A stretch of DNA of 64,000 bases. It comes from Sphingobium soli. Its GTDB lineage: Bacteria > Pseudomonadota > Alphaproteobacteria > Sphingomonadales > Sphingomonadaceae. The stretch lies in contig NZ_JAJGNP010000008.1 of assembly GCF_020782245.1 (NCBI RefSeq), positions 91,268 through 155,267 of the forward strand, read 5' to 3'. The translations under genes were made by a program, and so were the position numbers. This document shows, piece after piece, positions 9,501 to 20,791 of this stretch (the stretch's first letter is position 1; the number at the start of each line of letters is the position of its first letter). The notes under the pieces are model-generated. The model searched no databases. It saw nothing but the letters and a program-made list of their open reading frames with translations, and had not been told where the DNA came from.

Positions 9501-9667
9501 CGGGCGCGCAAAGCCGCGTCGCCATCGGCACGGCGGTGATCGGCGGCATGACGACCGCGACGCTGCTGGCGATCTTCCTCGTGCCGCTCTTCTTCGTGAC
9601 GATCCTGCGCCTGTTCGGCAAGGACAAGCCCGCCGGCCCCGCCGCCAATATGGAGGCCATGGCATGA
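6527..9667 (+). CDS. RND multidrug efflux permease (AcrB/MexB family)
   Basis: This 1046-residue inner-membrane proton/drug antiporter is full length for the HAE-1 family. It starts with the typical MLSRYFIDRPIFAWV segment, has a large periplasmic loop after TM1, the paired proton-relay aspartates in TM4 (GLLVDDAIVVVENV), a second large loop, and a C-terminal TM bundle containing GLAAKNAILIVEFA. Substrates cannot be read from the sequence, but close AcrB/MexB-type motifs point to hydrophobic drugs or solvents rather than metals. It overlaps the next gene by ATGA. Confidence 0.95.
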   Translation: MLSRYFIDRPIFAWVIAIGIMLAGLGAMLSLPIAQYPDIAPPGVGISATYPGANAETVETSVTQVIEQQLTGIDGLMYFSSSSTNNGQARITVTFQKGTDPDTAQVQVQNKVQQALSRLPNAVQQQGLTVTKQQTDFLLVVGLYDETDTVTQADVADYLVNNFQDPIARIDGIGATQVFGSQYAMRIWLDPFKLATVKLMPSDVQSAIQSQNVEVSAGQIGADPAPDGQQLNATVRARSRLQTPEQFRNIIVKTQSDGSVVHLSDIARVELGNESYTTSARLNGHPASGMALQLAPGADALKTAELVKAKVADLSANLPHGYRVVYPRDTTPFIQLSVDEVIHTLIEAVVLVVIVMFLFLQSWRATLVPAIAVPVVLLGTFGILALFGYSINTLTLFGMVLSIGLLVDDAIVVVENVERLMEEEGLSPRDATIKSMGEIGGALVGIALVLSAVLLPMAFFGGSTGVIYRQFSITIVSSMLLSVLVALILSPALCATLLKASAHDQRQRGWAGKFNRWFDRLTRGYVHRTEQILGKRILFWGAYVVILAVLALLFTRLPTSFLPVEDQGQVMAQVSLPAGAKSSRTAVAAEQLRQYFMNDEKDNVAFAFILTGFSFQGQGENVAQGFINLAPWDERKGSANSAGAIAERANKQLSAIRDAKVLAMTPPAIRGLGQSNGFTFELLNSGGLSRDRFLALRNQLIAAAANDPILSGVRAATLEDTPQLQVDIDSEKLAVLGLTQSSVDNVLSSAWGSTYINDFVDRGRVKRVYMQADAPYRALPDDLDKWMVRQSATGQMVPFSAFATTHWVMGPTSVSRFNGLPSFEIQGQAAQGASSGEAMDRIVELQKQLPAGTSYAWSGLSYQEQLSGGQAPLLYGLSVLVVFLCLAALYESWSIPLAVLLVIPLGLVGAIIAVWARGLENNIFFQVGLLTTMGLAAKNAILIVEFAELAHHQGKNAWDAALEAARLRFRPILMTSLAFIAGVVPLAIATGAGAQSRVAIGTAVIGGMTTATLLAIFLVPLFFVTILRLFGKDKPAGPAANMEAMA

Positions 9668-11028
9668 CCCGTGTGCTGATCGGCATCAGCGCGCTGATGC
9701 TCGCGGGATGTTCGATGACGCCCGCTTATGAGCGACCGGCCGCGCCCGTGCCCGCCACATTGCCGCAGGGCGAAGCCTATGCCCCGCGGCCCGCCGGCGC
9801 GCAGGCAGGCCTTGCCTGGACGCAGCTGGTGCAGGACGCCCGCTTGCGAACCATCATCGACCGGGCGCTCGCCAATAACCGCGATCTGCGCGCGGCCATC
9901 GCCAATGTGCAGTCCGCCCGCGCGCAATATCGGGTCCAGCGCGCAGCACGGCTGCCGACGATCACCGCGGATGCCGGGGCAAGCATCAACCACCGCAACG
10001 ACGCGCGCCTGGACAATTACAGCGCCGATATCGGCTTCAGCGCGTTCGAGATCGACCTGTTCGGCCGGGTGCGCAGCCTGACGCAGGCCGCGCTGGAATC
10101 CTATCTGGCGACGGAGGAGGGCGCGCGCGCGACGCGCATCGCGATGATCGCGGAAACCGCCAGCGCCTATGCCACGCTGGCGGCGGATCAGGATTTGCTG
10201 GCGCTGGCGCGGCAAACGCAGGCCAGCGCGCAGCGGACGCTCGACCTCACCCGAACGCTTAATGCGGCCGGTTTGGCCGGAAAGCTGGACGTACATCAGG
10301 CCGAAACCATCGTCGAGCAGGCCGCGTCCGACGTCGCGGCGACCGTGACCCAGGTGGCGCAGGATCGCAACGCGCTGGACCTGCTGGCTGGCGCACCGGT
10401 CGAGGACGCGCTGCTGCCCCAGTCGCTCGACAGCCTGATCTCCGGCATCGCGCGCGTACCCGCCGGCCTGTCGTCGGACATATTGCTCCAGCGGCCCGAC
10501 GTGCTGCAAGCCGAGCATCAACTCAAGGCCGCCAATGCCGATGTTGGTGCGGCCCGTGCGGCGATGTTCCCGACGATCAGCCTGACGTCGGCCATTGGTG
10601 TAGCGAGTACGGCCCTGTCATCGCTGTTCGGCAGCGACGCATTCGGCTGGTCCGCCAGCCCGTCGGCGAGCCTGCCGATTTTCGGCGGCCCCAACCGCGG
10701 CAATCTGGACTATAGCAAAGCGCAGCGCGACCTGTATCTCGCGCAATATGAAAAGGCGATCCAGACGGCATTTCAGGAAGTGGCGGACGGATTGGCGCGG
10801 GCCGGAACGATCGACGCGCAGCAGGTGGCGCAACGGCGGCTCGTGATCGCCAGCAGCAGGGCCTACGACCTTGCCGAACAACGCTATCGCGCCGGCATCG
10901 ACACCTTCCTGACCGCGCTCAACAGCCAGCGATCCCTCTACAATGCGCAGCAATCGGCGATCGCCACAGATTTGGCGCTCGTCAACAATCGCGTCCTGCT
11001 CTACCGCGTCATCGGCGCCGATCAGTGA
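9664..11028 (+). CDS. Outer-membrane efflux channel lipoprotein (OprM/NodT family)
   Basis: This 454-residue protein is a TolC-like outer-membrane factor. A short signal peptide ends in LAGC (Cys about residue 16), and two OEP repeats follow (about 60-250 and 270-450), with the family segment SSDILLQRPDVLQAEHQLKAAN near the middle. With the adaptor and permease it makes a complete tripartite pump encoded in one operon. The start codon overlaps the permease stop. No clear terminator follows on the plus strand. Confidence 0.93.
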   Translation: MTRVLIGISALMLAGCSMTPAYERPAAPVPATLPQGEAYAPRPAGAQAGLAWTQLVQDARLRTIIDRALANNRDLRAAIANVQSARAQYRVQRAARLPTITADAGASINHRNDARLDNYSADIGFSAFEIDLFGRVRSLTQAALESYLATEEGARATRIAMIAETASAYATLAADQDLLALARQTQASAQRTLDLTRTLNAAGLAGKLDVHQAETIVEQAASDVAATVTQVAQDRNALDLLAGAPVEDALLPQSLDSLISGIARVPAGLSSDILLQRPDVLQAEHQLKAANADVGAARAAMFPTISLTSAIGVASTALSSLFGSDAFGWSASPSASLPIFGGPNRGNLDYSKAQRDLYLAQYEKAIQTAFQEVADGLARAGTIDAQQVAQRRLVIASSRAYDLAEQRYRAGIDTFLTALNSQRSLYNAQQSAIATDLALVNNRVLLYRVIGADQ

Positions 11029-11285
11029 GAGGCCCCCGTTTGTAGGTCGGCCAGACATGCGCGAGCGCGGGGCCGCGCCCACTTGGCCGTCCGCTGGCCA
11101 CGGAAATATTTTCCAGCAGACTGTCGATATGATCGCTGTCCACACATGACTCGCATGCCAGCCCAAGGCGAAGACCCACGCATATCCGTACCGGATCGTA
11201 TCATTTGCGTCGCGCAGCGCTCCGCCGCTTTTCATGAGGGCAGCTTATGATATGATCGGTGCCAAAGAAAATGGTGGAGAGGATC

Positions 11286-11423
11286 ATGCTTCGGATAGCA
11301 GGATTTATGGACTGGCTCTGCGCGCTGTTCGCGTCCGGCGCGCAGGACGCCATGCGGCTCAATCAGCTTATTTGTCCCTTCTCGCGTCACGCCGGGAAAT
11401 CAGATGGACCACCCCCGCGCTGA
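11286..11423 (+). CDS. Possible 45-residue small protein, unrecognised
   Basis: A 45-codon frame begins MLRIAGFMDWLCALF, seven bases after GGAGAGG, a good ribosome-binding site. The N-terminal 18 residues are hydrophobic enough for a short amphipathic or membrane-associated helix; the tail is basic and proline-rich. No family is recognised, and its support is only the ribosome-binding site. Confidence 0.28.
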   Translation: MLRIAGFMDWLCALFASGAQDAMRLNQLICPFSRHAGKSDGPPPR

Positions 11424-11450
11424 CTGCCGTAGCGAGTAGGTAAATTCTTG

Positions 11451-11480
11451 AAAAAAAAGGGCCGATCCGAAGATCAGCCC
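11451..11480 (-). terminator. Intrinsic terminator for the minus-strand MFS transcript
   Basis: Read on the minus strand, a 9-bp stem (GGGCTGATC with GATCGGCCC, one G-U pair) closes a TTCG tetraloop and is followed at once by eight T residues. This is a textbook rho-independent terminator, about 160 bases beyond the MFS stop codon. Confidence 0.88.
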
Positions 11481-11527
11481 ATGAAAGTTTTAGGAGAGGA
11501 TGCCTGAAAGGCAGGATCGTTTTCATA

Positions 11528-11541
11528 CAAAATCGATTTTG
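11528..11541. repeat. 14-bp perfect palindrome in the MFS 3' region
   Basis: CAAAATCGATTTTG is its own reverse complement. It lies between the stop of the MFS gene and its terminator, where no promoter is expected. CATACAAAAT overlapping its left arm recurs, inverted, in the MFS/GH127 promoter region near 13290. Confidence 0.45.
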
Positions 11542-11638
11542 CTGCAAGTGCGAATGGCTTTGTTACGGTTGCAAAATCTGCAATCGTGGCGGAATGAAAC
11601 CCTTTCCGTAACGGAAATTGCCGCTCTTCTGGGTGATA

Positions 11639-13132
11639 TTAAATGATCCGCGCCTTCCCCATAGGTGCGACTCGCAGCGATGCTCCGGCTGCGATCAGGA
11701 GCGTCAAGGCCGCGAACGCCATTGTCCAGATCGGTGCGCCGGGGAAGAACGCCTTCATGATCGAGCCCATGACCGTAGCGACCAGCAATTGCGGCAATAC
11801 GACGAAGATATTGAACAGGCCCATGTAAATGCCGATCTTGGACGGCGGCAGGCTGGACGCCAACATGGCATAGGGCATGGCGAGGATGGAGGCCCAGGCG
11901 ACGCCGATGCCCACTTCGCTCAGCAACAGCCAACGGGGATCGCGTACGATCAGAAAGCTCGCAAATCCGGCAGCCCCGACGGTCAGGCACAGCGCGTGGG
12001 TCTTCGCCTGGCCGATCCGCCGGGCGACCCACGGCAGCAGCGTCAGCGCCGCCACCGCCGCCACGCCGTTATAGACGGAAAACAAGACACCCACCCAGTT
12101 ACCGCCCGCCTGATAGGCCGCGCTCGCCGGATCGGCCGACCCGAACATATATTGCGCAACGACCGGGGTGGTATGGATCCACATGATGAACAGCGCGGAC
12201 CAGCTGAAAAACTGGATCACCGCCAGCCGTCGCATGATCGGCGGCATGGCGGCGACATCGCCCACGATATGCGCCAGCATCGTGTCGGCGCGACCGGCAC
12301 GCGCCAACGCAATCGCGCCCATGCTTGCAAGGCCATAGCCCGCCAATAGCGCGGCGAGAAGATAGACTTCCTTTTCCATGTTCCAGGCATTGACCAACCC
12401 CGCAACCAAAAGGCCCGCAGCAATCCAGCCCCAGCATGGCGTCATCCGGCGACCGGCAAGGTCGGGCCCGACCGGCGCGTCGCCCCCGCCGTCAAAGCCG
12501 CGCAATTGTTCGGGCGCATATTCGCGCGTCGTCAGCACGGTCCAGAGGACCGCGCCAAAGAGCGCCGCGCCACCCACCCAGAAACTGTAGCGCACCGTAT
12601 CGGGCACGGCGCCCGCCGCCGCGACATTGGAGACGCCCAGATGGTCGAGCGCATAGGGAAAAAGCGACCCCACTACCGCGCCCGCGCCGATGAACGCGGT
12701 CTGCACCGCATAGCCCGCCACATGCTGATCCTTGCCTAGCATGTCGCCGACAAAGGCGCGGAACGGCTCCATCGAGATATTGAGGCTGGCGTCCAGCATC
12801 CACAGCAGCAGCGCTGCCATCAACAGACCCTGGCTTTGCGGCATCGCCAGCAGCGCGACCGCAGCCAGGATTGCGCCGGCCATAAAATAGGGCCGCCGCC
12901 GCCCCAGTCGCCCGAGCCATGTGCGGTCCGACAAATGCCCGATCACCGGCTGCACCAGCAGGCCGGTCAAAGGCGCGGCGACCCAAAGCGCGGACAGATC
13001 GTCGATGCTGGAGCCCAGCGACTGGAAGACGCGGCTCATATTGGCATTTTGCAGCGCAAAGCCGATCTGGATGCCGAAAAATCCGAAGCTGATATTCCAC
13101 AGCCCGGCAAAGCCCTGACGCGGCTTGTCCAT
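11639..13132 (-). CDS. MFS permease, SLC45/GPH-like sugar transporter
   Basis: This 497-residue inner-membrane protein has about 12 membrane segments. The N-terminal LWNISFGFFGIQIGFALQ segment and the loop GHLSDRTWLGRLGRRRPY after TM3 are typical of bacterial maltose/disaccharide permeases related to SLC45. The ATG at 13132 follows GGGGAAGGC and is preferred to an upstream in-frame start with an unlikely arginine- and cysteine-rich leader. It is divergent from a secreted GH127 enzyme across about 225 bp, so import of the arabinose-containing product is plausible. Confidence 0.82.
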   Translation of the reverse strand: MDKPRQGFAGLWNISFGFFGIQIGFALQNANMSRVFQSLGSSIDDLSALWVAAPLTGLLVQPVIGHLSDRTWLGRLGRRRPYFMAGAILAAVALLAMPQSQGLLMAALLLWMLDASLNISMEPFRAFVGDMLGKDQHVAGYAVQTAFIGAGAVVGSLFPYALDHLGVSNVAAAGAVPDTVRYSFWVGGAALFGAVLWTVLTTREYAPEQLRGFDGGGDAPVGPDLAGRRMTPCWGWIAAGLLVAGLVNAWNMEKEVYLLAALLAGYGLASMGAIALARAGRADTMLAHIVGDVAAMPPIMRRLAVIQFFSWSALFIMWIHTTPVVAQYMFGSADPASAAYQAGGNWVGVLFSVYNGVAAVAALTLLPWVARRIGQAKTHALCLTVGAAGFASFLIVRDPRWLLLSEVGIGVAWASILAMPYAMLASSLPPSKIGIYMGLFNIFVVLPQLLVATVMGSIMKAFFPGAPIWTMAFAALTLLIAAGASLRVAPMGKARII

Positions 13133-13359
13133 GCCTTCCCCTTCCCGTCCCGCCGCGGCCGGCCTTGCGCCGCCTGCGCCTGCCCCCAGCGCTGACATGG
13201 GCGCGCAGGCGAGGCAAGGGCGCATACGAATACATGCGACCCTCGCCTTGTCGCTTCCGCGCTCCCGAAATCGGCTGACAGTCACCTTGTATTTTGTATG
13301 AGTAATAAGCTATTGTCTCGGAAATGGCGCGGTCAGGCGCCGGCAACAGGAGAGAAGCC

Positions 13360-15321
13360 GTGCCCAAGACCCCATCCTGTACTGGCCCTTCGCGGCGCGA
13401 TCTGTTGGGCAGCGCGGGCGCGGCGACCGTCATGGCCAGCGCCGCGACGATGCTTTCTCCAGCGCCGACTTTCGCGCAGGCCGCGCCTTCCGCCCCGGTA
13501 CGACCGGCTCCCCTCAAACCGTTCGACATGGCCGACGTCACCCTGGACGATGGACCGTTCCTGCATGCCCAACGCATGACGGAGGCCTATCTGCTGCGGC
13601 TTCAGCCCGACCGCATGCTGCATAATTTTCGGGTCAACGCCGGCTTGAAGCCCAAGGCGCCGGTCTATGGCGGATGGGAATCGGAACCGACCTGGGCAGA
13701 GATCAACTGCCATGGGCATACGCTGGGCCATTATCTGTCCGCCTGCGCGCTGGCCTACCGATCGACGCGGGACCGCCGCTTCAAACAGCGCCTGGACTAT
13801 ATCGCGAGCGAACTGGCCGCGTGCCAAGAAGCCGCGCATTCGGGCCTTGTCTGCGCCTTTCCCGATGGACCTGCCCTGGTCGCGGCGCATATCAATGGCG
13901 AACCGATTACTGGCGTCCCCTGGTACACGCTGCACAAAATCTATGCCGGATTGCGCGACGCGGCGCTCCTTGCCGACAGCAAGGAGGCGCGCGATGTCCT
14001 CTTGCGCCTCGCCGACTGGGGTGTCGTTGCGACACGCCCGCTGAGCGACGCGCAGTTCGAAGCGATGCTGGCGACCGAACATGGCGGCATGAACGAAATC
14101 TACGCTGACTTGTACGCCATGACCGGGAAAGAGGAGTATCGCACGCTCGCCCGGCGCTTTTCGCACAAGGCGGTGATGGAACCGCTGGTTGCGGGCAAGG
14201 ACTTGCTGGATGGCATGCACGCCAATACGCAAGTGCCCAAGATCGTGGGATTTCAGCGCGTCTATGAAGAAACCGGCGACGATCGCTATGCGAAGGCGGC
14301 GGATTTCTTCTTTCGCACGGTCGCGCACACCCGGTCCTTCGCCACGGGGGGGCATGGCGACGATGAACATTTCTTCGCCATGGCCGACTTTGAAAGCCAT
14401 GTCTTTTCGGCCAAAGGTTCGGAAACCTGCTGCCAGCATAATATGCTCAAACTGGCGCGACTGCTGTTCATGCAGGACCCGCAGGCCGACTATGCCGATT
14501 ATTATGAGCGCACCCTTTATAATGGCATTCTCGCCTCGCAGGACCCCGACAGCGGCATGGCCACTTATTTTCAGGGGGCGCGGCCGGGATATATGAAACT
14601 CTACCACACGCCTGAGGACAGTTTCTGGTGCTGCACCGGTACGGGTATGGAAAACCACGTCAAATATCGCGATTCCATTTATTTCCATGACGACCGGTCG
14701 CTTTATGTCAGCCTGTTCGTGCCCTCCGCCGTCCAGTGGGCTGACAAAGGCGCGCGACTGGAACAGGCAACATCTTTCCCCGACACGCCGTCGACCAGCT
14801 TGAAATGGACATTGGGCGCGCCGGTCGAGATCGCGCTGCACCTGCGCCACCCACGCTGGAGCCGTACGGCAACGGTCCGCGTCAACGGTCGGGAGGTGCT
14901 GCGATCAACCGCGCCGGGGCGTTTTTTGGAAGTCACGCGGCTGTGGCGGGATGGCGACCGGGTCGAACTGACCCTCGACATGATGCCGGGCGTGGAAAGC
15001 GCGCCGGCCGCGCCGGATATCGTCGCCTTCACCTATGGCCCGCTGGTTCTGGCCGGCGCGCTGGGCCGGCAGGGGCTCGACCCGGGCGCCGACATCATCG
15101 TCAACGAACGCAAATATGGTGACTATAATGACGAAGCCGTAGCGGTCCCCGTCCTTGCTGGCGATCCCAGGCGACTGGCCGAGCAGGTGAAGCCTGGCGA
15201 CGGTCCGCTGGAATTCACGATCCCGGCGGAAAATGGCGCGCCGGTGCGCCTGATCCCCTATCACCGCATCGCGCATGAACGCTATGCGACCTATTGGCGA
15301 GTGAAGCCTGTCAGGACCTGA
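13360..15321 (+). CDS. Secreted GH127 glycoside hydrolase (beta-L-arabinofuranosidase type)
   Basis: This 653-residue enzyme belongs to GH127, whose characterised members release beta-L-arabinofuranose with a zinc-held cysteine nucleophile. The matching residues are visible: E355 and C357 in SETCC, and the pair C424-C425 in FWCCTGTG. A twin-arginine signal (SRRDLLG followed by an alanine-rich stretch) directs folded export. GTG at 13360 lies eight bases after AGGAG; an ATG 12 codons upstream has no such site. An (alpha/alpha)6 barrel core and a C-terminal beta domain fit the length. It is divergent from the MFS gene and may share its regulation. Confidence 0.88.
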   Translation: MPKTPSCTGPSRRDLLGSAGAATVMASAATMLSPAPTFAQAAPSAPVRPAPLKPFDMADVTLDDGPFLHAQRMTEAYLLRLQPDRMLHNFRVNAGLKPKAPVYGGWESEPTWAEINCHGHTLGHYLSACALAYRSTRDRRFKQRLDYIASELAACQEAAHSGLVCAFPDGPALVAAHINGEPITGVPWYTLHKIYAGLRDAALLADSKEARDVLLRLADWGVVATRPLSDAQFEAMLATEHGGMNEIYADLYAMTGKEEYRTLARRFSHKAVMEPLVAGKDLLDGMHANTQVPKIVGFQRVYEETGDDRYAKAADFFFRTVAHTRSFATGGHGDDEHFFAMADFESHVFSAKGSETCCQHNMLKLARLLFMQDPQADYADYYERTLYNGILASQDPDSGMATYFQGARPGYMKLYHTPEDSFWCCTGTGMENHVKYRDSIYFHDDRSLYVSLFVPSAVQWADKGARLEQATSFPDTPSTSLKWTLGAPVEIALHLRHPRWSRTATVRVNGREVLRSTAPGRFLEVTRLWRDGDRVELTLDMMPGVESAPAAPDIVAFTYGPLVLAGALGRQGLDPGADIIVNERKYGDYNDEAVAVPVLAGDPRRLAEQVKPGDGPLEFTIPAENGAPVRLIPYHRIAHERYATYWRVKPVRT

Positions 15322-15387
15322 CCAGTACCTCCAGATCCATCGGGAAGGACAATCTTCCTAATCTCCATCAGTATCGCAACATTTGTC

Positions 15388-15413
15388 GGAAACATCGGTC
15401 ATCGCGGGTGGTT
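15388..15413 (+). promoter_or_regulatory. Weak candidate general-stress (EcfG) promoter before katE
   Basis: GGAAA and GGTT are separated by 17 bases, resembling the alphaproteobacterial GGAAC-N16/17-CGTT consensus with one change in each box. It lies 43 bp before the catalase start. Large catalases are often in this regulon, but the match is imperfect. Confidence 0.3.
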
Positions 15414-15455
15414 CGTGGTCGCAGGGTCATGACGACCAACAGGAGACCGATTTCC

Positions 15456-17615
<2,160 letters not shown>

Positions 17616-17636
17616 GCCATTGCGGCAGGCGAAGAA

Positions 17637-17660
17637 CAGGGCGGACCCAAGTCTGCCCTG
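17637..17660 (+). terminator. Hairpin after katE, probable terminator
   Basis: CAGGGCGGAC and GTCTGCCCTG form a 10-bp stem with one G-U pair around a CCAA loop, 22 bp after the catalase stop. The following run is only weakly T-rich, so termination may be partial. Confidence 0.55.
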
Positions 17661-17711
17661 TATCTGCCTATTGCAGTAATAACACACTCCCCTTTGCATC
17701 TTGCGCAATGC

Positions 17712-17749
17712 TTGACCAAGTGAACGTTATCAAATAGGTGAACGTTCAC
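17712..17749 (+). promoter_or_regulatory. TonB-receptor promoter with two LacI-type operators
   Basis: GTGAACGTTCAC at 17738-17749 is a perfect 12-bp palindrome, and GTGAACGTTATC at 17720-17731 is a second copy with a degenerate right half, 18 bp away centre to centre. A TTGACC element at 17712 lies just before, so the operators would cover the promoter. A near-identical site precedes the GH3 gene, and a LacI-family gene lies between the two. Binding by that LacI protein is inferred. Confidence 0.68.
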
Positions 17750-17793
17750 AACAACGCACCAGATGCCGAGTCGCGGCACGGGGGAGGGGATAT

Positions 17794-20760
17794 ATGCGCA
17801 TTTCCAAAGCACATCGTGTGTCGGCATTTGTCTGCGGCGCGTCAGCCGTCGCGATGGCTGTCGGCAGTCAGTCAGCCTTCGCCCAGGACGCGGCGATCGA
17901 CGACCAGCCCGCCGAGATCGTCGTGACCGGCATCCGCGCCAGCCTGTCCGCCGCGCGCGATATCAAACGCGACGCGCAGGGCGTGGTGGACGCGATTTCG
18001 GCCGAAGATATCGGCAAATTTCCGGACACCAACCTGGCGGAATCGCTCCAGCGCATTACCGGCGTATCGATCGACCGCTCCAATGGCGAAGGGTCGACCG
18101 TTACCGTTCGCGGCTTCGGCCCGGAATTCAACCTGGTGCTGCTGAACGGCCGCCAGATGCCGACATCCAGCCTGGGCGACGGCGCCAGCGCGCCCGCCAG
18201 CCGCTCCTTCGACTTCGCCAATCTGGCGTCGGAAGGCGTCGCGGGCGTCGAAGTCTACAAATCCGGCCGCGCGACGCTGCCCACGGGCGGCATCGGCTCG
18301 ACCATCAATATCAAGACCCCCCGCCCGCTCGATCGTCCCGGTCTTCGCGGCAGCTTCGCGGTGAAAGGCGTCTATGACAGCTCGCGCAACAACAGCGACC
18401 CGATCACGCCTGAATTGTCCGGCATCATTTCCGATACCTTCGCCGATGGCCTGTTCGGCATCGCCGTCACCGGATCGTGGCAAAAGCGCAAGGCAAGCGT
18501 CAATCAGGCCAATGTCGGCTGGCGCGACGGTTATCTTGGGTCTGAAAATAACTGGGGCTCGCTGCCGATGGAGGGCGACCCGCGTTTCGCCAATATCGAA
18601 AATCGTCCCGGCCCCAACGACGTCTATCAGGTCCAGCAAAATGCCAGCTATGACCTCAACGACATCAGCCGCGAACGCCTGAACGGGCAAGTCGTGCTTC
18701 AGGTCCGCCCGGCGGAAAATCTGACCGCGACGATCGACTATACCTATTCGCGCAACACCGTTCAGGTGCGCAATTCCAACGTCGGCATCTGGTTCAACTT
18801 CAATGACGTGTCGAGCAGCTGGACCGACGGTCCGGTCGCCGGTCCCAATTTCTATACCGAGCGGTTCGGCGTCAATGAAGGCAAGGACCTGTCCTATTCG
18901 GGATCGCTGACCGAAAACCGGTCCGAAAACAAGTCGCTGGGCGGCAATATCGCCTGGGACGGTCCTGGCGGCCTGCGACTGGAACTGGATGCGCATCATT
19001 CGACCGCGGTGTCCGGCGCCAACAATCCCTACGGCACCAGCACGTCGGTCGGCACCGCCATTTTCGGCGTCGCCAGCCAGACGGTCGACTATACCAACGA
19101 CCTGCCGGTCATTTCCGTCACCATGCACGACGGCATTGACCCGCTGGACGCGGGCAATATCCAGGCGACCGGCAACGCCTTCCGCCACGCCTATTTCAAG
19201 GATCGCATCAACGAAGCGCAGCTGCGCGGCAGCTATGATTTCGACAATTCGATTCTCGACAGCCTCGATTTCGGCGTGACCTATATCGAAAACAAGGTGC
19301 GTTCGGCCTACGGCTATATCCAGAACGACACCTGGGCCGGTTCCACCACCAAGGAACAGATGCCCGACGACTTGTTCACGCTGACCAGCATCCCCGACAA
19401 GTTCAAGGGCGTGTCGGGCGCCAGCGACCCGGCGATGATCCAGCAATTCTACACGTTCAACTTCGAAAAAATGGTGTCGTTCCTTGATGATCTGAACGGC
19501 ATCTGCGGCGGCGACGGCAATTGCCTCTCCTCCTTCACCGTCGACCGCCGCATCCGCGAACGCACCGTCGCCCCCTATATCCAGGGTAATTTCGAATTCG
19601 ACGTCGCCAATCGCCCGGCGCATTTCCGCGCCGGCCTGCGCTATGAAAAGACCAAGATCAAGTCATCGGCGCTGGTGCCGGTGCCGACGGCGACCGAATG
19701 GGTGTCGATCAACGAATTCAACCTGGTCTTTGGCGGCGGCAGCGATTTCACCACCTTCCGGGGCGATTATGACAACTGGCTGCCCGCCTTTGACGTCGAC
19801 TTCGAACCGATCGACAATGTGAAGCTGCGCGCTAGCTACAGCCATACCATCACTCGCCCCGACTATGCCTCGATGCAGGGCGGTCAGACGCTCGATCAGC
19901 TGTTCCGCATCGGCGGCGGCACCGGCGCGCGCGGCAATCCGGGCCTGCTGCCCTACAAGTCCAAGAATATCGACCTGTCGGCCGAATGGTATTATGCCCC
20001 GGCCAGCTATCTGTCGGTCGGCTTCTTCGACAAGCGGGTCAGCAATTTCATTTCCAGCACCCGGGTCGACACCGACGCCTTCGGCCTCACCAACCCGGCA
20101 GACGGTCCACGCTATCAGGCGGCGGTCGCTGCGCTGGGCGCCGGCGCCAGCACGACGGCGATCCGCAACTATATCTTCGCCAACTACCCCTCGTCGGTGG
20201 AAATCCAGAGCTTCGACCCTGTGACCGGCAATTATACCGGCAAGATCCTGGGCCTGCCGGAAGACAATCCGGTCAATTTCCAGGTGACGACGCCGATCAA
20301 CTCGGACCAGACCGCGCATCTCTATGGCTTTGAATTCGCGATCCAGCATAATTTCTGGGATACCGGCTTTGGTACCATCCTCAACTATACTATCGTCCGG
20401 GGTGACGCGACCTACGACAACAGCCAGCCGTCCAGCGTTGCGCAATTTGCGCTCACCGGCCTGTCGGACAGCGCCAACGCGGTTCTCTTCTATGACAAGA
20501 ACGGCATTCAGGCCCGTGTCGCCTATAACTGGCGTGACGAATTCCTGTCTGGCACCGGCCCCAATCCCTTCTATGTCGAAGCCTATGGCCAGGTCGACGC
20601 CAGCGCGAGCTGGGAGTTCAAGAAGGGCTACACCGCCTTTGTCGAGGCGATCAACCTCACCGGGTCCAGCCGTCGCGGCCATCTGCGCAGCGACCAGAAT
20701 GTCTTCTTCGCCTCACCGGGCTATGCCCGTTATGGCGCGGGCATTCGCGTCAATTTCTGA
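17794..20760 (+). CDS. TonB-dependent outer-membrane receptor for a beta-glucan oligosaccharide
   Basis: This 988-residue receptor has a signal peptide (about residues 1-31, ending SAFAQ), a TonB-box-like EIVVTG, a plug domain beginning near KFPDTNLAESLQRITGVSI and containing VTVRGFG, and a long beta-barrel ending in the terminal phenylalanine of GAGIRVNF. This subtype occurs in glycan-utilisation loci of Caulobacter, xanthomonads and sphingomonads. The GH16 and GH3 enzymes downstream point to laminarin-like or mixed-linkage beta-glucan as the ligand. Transcription is probably blocked by LacI at the upstream double operator; a strong stem-loop follows the gene. Confidence 0.92.
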   Translation: MRISKAHRVSAFVCGASAVAMAVGSQSAFAQDAAIDDQPAEIVVTGIRASLSAARDIKRDAQGVVDAISAEDIGKFPDTNLAESLQRITGVSIDRSNGEGSTVTVRGFGPEFNLVLLNGRQMPTSSLGDGASAPASRSFDFANLASEGVAGVEVYKSGRATLPTGGIGSTINIKTPRPLDRPGLRGSFAVKGVYDSSRNNSDPITPELSGIISDTFADGLFGIAVTGSWQKRKASVNQANVGWRDGYLGSENNWGSLPMEGDPRFANIENRPGPNDVYQVQQNASYDLNDISRERLNGQVVLQVRPAENLTATIDYTYSRNTVQVRNSNVGIWFNFNDVSSSWTDGPVAGPNFYTERFGVNEGKDLSYSGSLTENRSENKSLGGNIAWDGPGGLRLELDAHHSTAVSGANNPYGTSTSVGTAIFGVASQTVDYTNDLPVISVTMHDGIDPLDAGNIQATGNAFRHAYFKDRINEAQLRGSYDFDNSILDSLDFGVTYIENKVRSAYGYIQNDTWAGSTTKEQMPDDLFTLTSIPDKFKGVSGASDPAMIQQFYTFNFEKMVSFLDDLNGICGGDGNCLSSFTVDRRIRERTVAPYIQGNFEFDVANRPAHFRAGLRYEKTKIKSSALVPVPTATEWVSINEFNLVFGGGSDFTTFRGDYDNWLPAFDVDFEPIDNVKLRASYSHTITRPDYASMQGGQTLDQLFRIGGGTGARGNPGLLPYKSKNIDLSAEWYYAPASYLSVGFFDKRVSNFISSTRVDTDAFGLTNPADGPRYQAAVAALGAGASTTAIRNYIFANYPSSVEIQSFDPVTGNYTGKILGLPEDNPVNFQVTTPINSDQTAHLYGFEFAIQHNFWDTGFGTILNYTIVRGDATYDNSQPSSVAQFALTGLSDSANAVLFYDKNGIQARVAYNWRDEFLSGTGPNPFYVEAYGQVDASASWEFKKGYTAFVEAINLTGSSRRGHLRSDQNVFFASPGYARYGAGIRVNF

Positions 20761-20791
20761 CCCGGCTTGATCACCGTCCCGCGGGATGGGA

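Larger units (their letters stand above)
11029..11638. other. 610-bp gap between convergent operons
   Basis: The gap separates the efflux operon from the convergent MFS gene. It contains one possible 45-codon plus-strand frame (11286-11423), a strong minus-strand intrinsic terminator (11451-11480), a 14-bp perfect palindrome (11528-11541) and a small inverted repeat, TTTCCG-TAA-CGGAAA, at 11603-11617. No conserved protein was recognised. Confidence 0.6.

Noticed and set aside
17872..19623. 583-codon minus-strand frame opposite the TonB receptor
   Set aside because: The product is low-complexity antisense of the receptor; no ribosome-binding site or domain is visible.
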